From Desulfobulbus sp. (GTDB lineage Bacteria > Desulfobacterota > Desulfobulbia > Desulfobulbales > Desulfobulbaceae), in contig JAGODN010000212.1 of the NCBI GenBank assembly GCA_017998195.1, positions 1 to 5,007 on the forward strand: a DNA stretch of 5,007 nucleotides. The letters run 5' to 3'. The notes beneath the pieces are model-generated. The model did not search any database and was not told the origin of the DNA. It worked only from the letters and a program-made list of their open reading frames with translations. Positions 4,639 through 5,007 of this stretch are shown here, in pieces; within the stretch, counting starts at the first letter, position 1; every line of letters starts with the position of its first letter. A program made the position numbers and the translations under genes.

Positions 4639-5007
4639 ATGAACCCGCGCCCGTCCTGGCTGCGCGTCCTGCCGCTTGTCGCGGTGATGACGCTCCTCTT
4701 CGTCCTCTCCCACCAGCCCGGCGACACCCTGCCCCTGCCGGCCGTGGTCAACCTGGACAAACTCCTCCACCTGCTCGCCTACACCACGCTCGGCCTCTGC
4801 TTCCTCCTCGCCCTGCCGCCCGACTGGCGCGCGCGCCGGCCCCGCGCCGCGGCCGTGGCCACCGTGCTCTTTTGCCTGGCATACGGCCTGAGCGATGAAT
4901 TCCACCAGCAATTCGTGCCCGGCCGCTTCTCCGGCGTCGATGATCTCCTCTTCGACACCCTCGGCGGCCTCCTGGCCGTGACCATCGACCGCGCCCGCCA
5001 GCGTTGG
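4639..5007 (+). CDS. VanZ-family integral membrane protein, 3'-partial
   Basis: At least 123 residues lie in the window and the gene continues past its end. Family features are clear: a hydrophobic helix (about 8-24) followed by SHQPG, then NLDKLLHLLAYTTLG (Asp40/Lys41, His44, Tyr48) leading into a second helix, a third helix (about 70-84), then YGLSDEFHQQFVPGR (Asp86/Glu87, Gln90, Arg96) and VDDLLFDTLGG (Asp101, Asp106, Gly109/110) entering a fourth helix. This is the VanZ-like pattern with four membrane helices. VanZ itself confers low-level teicoplanin resistance; the role of most chromosomal homologues is unknown, and nothing here suggests a resistance cluster. ATG 4639 is chosen because it sits directly before the first helix. 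No good Shine-Dalgarno site precedes it, so the start is less certain. The frame is open back to the SEC-C stop. Confidence 0.87.
   Translation, partial: MNPRPSWLRVLPLVAVMTLLFVLSHQPGDTLPLPAVVNLDKLLHLLAYTTLGLCFLLALPPDWRARRPRAAAVATVLFCLAYGLSDEFHQQFVPGRFSGVDDLLFDTLGGLLAVTIDRARQRW

Noticed and set aside
3793..4911. Long reverse-strand open frame of 372 codons.
   Set aside because: It runs antisense through the SEC-C and VanZ genes and part of the word repeats, with low-complexity Gly/Arg/Val-rich sequence and no family signature.
3928..5007. SEC-C and VanZ genes share one frame, open except for TGA at 4459-4461, suggesting a readthrough fusion.
   Set aside because: The joined 59-codon spacer is Pro/Arg-rich with a strong hairpin and no domain. 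Long open stretches are common in GC-rich DNA, and both proteins look complete on their own at the junction.

Overview
The window is GC-rich, tightly packed bacterial DNA with all intact genes on the + strand. The gene types (a HAMP histidine kinase paired with a DUF3369/HD-GYP regulator, a SEC-C protein, a VanZ-family protein) and REP-like GTAGGAGC hairpins suggest a free-living, high-GC proteobacterium, probably gammaproteobacterial. That placement is inferred from gene style; there is no taxonomic marker here.

Layout. Positions 1-2759 hold a two-gene signalling operon: the C-terminal part of a membrane histidine kinase (cut by the window start), overlapping by ATGA a receiver-DUF3369-HD-GYP protein predicted to degrade cyclic di-GMP. 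Positions 2761-3857 form a roughly 1.1-kb repeat-rich island. It contains degenerate CTGTAGG/CTGTTAGG/CTGTTTAGG word arrays in opposite orientation at its two edges, two related structured repeats (A, 2816-2983; B, 3328-3524), a small MNT-type nucleotidyltransferase gene (3018-3329) between them, and on the - strand a RelE/ParE-type toxin remnant (3525-3749) with no start codon, cut off by a 54-nt near-perfect palindrome (3750-3803). Positions 3928-4461 hold a SEC-C zinc-motif protein. After a strong hairpin (4483-4530), a VanZ-family membrane protein (4639 onward) runs off the window end.

How the parts relate. The kinase and HD-GYP regulator form a clear functional unit: sensing, phosphotransfer, then c-di-GMP hydrolysis. 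The SEC-C and VanZ genes look like ordinary chromosomal neighbours. The island between them looks inserted. It carries an antitoxin-type MNT without its HEPN partner and a broken toxin without its antitoxin, so it resembles a decaying toxin-antitoxin cassette site. Repeat B lies exactly between the stop codons of the two convergent genes and has 26-bp imperfect terminal inverted repeats. The most unusual content of the window is this repeat architecture; I do not recognise it as a named element.
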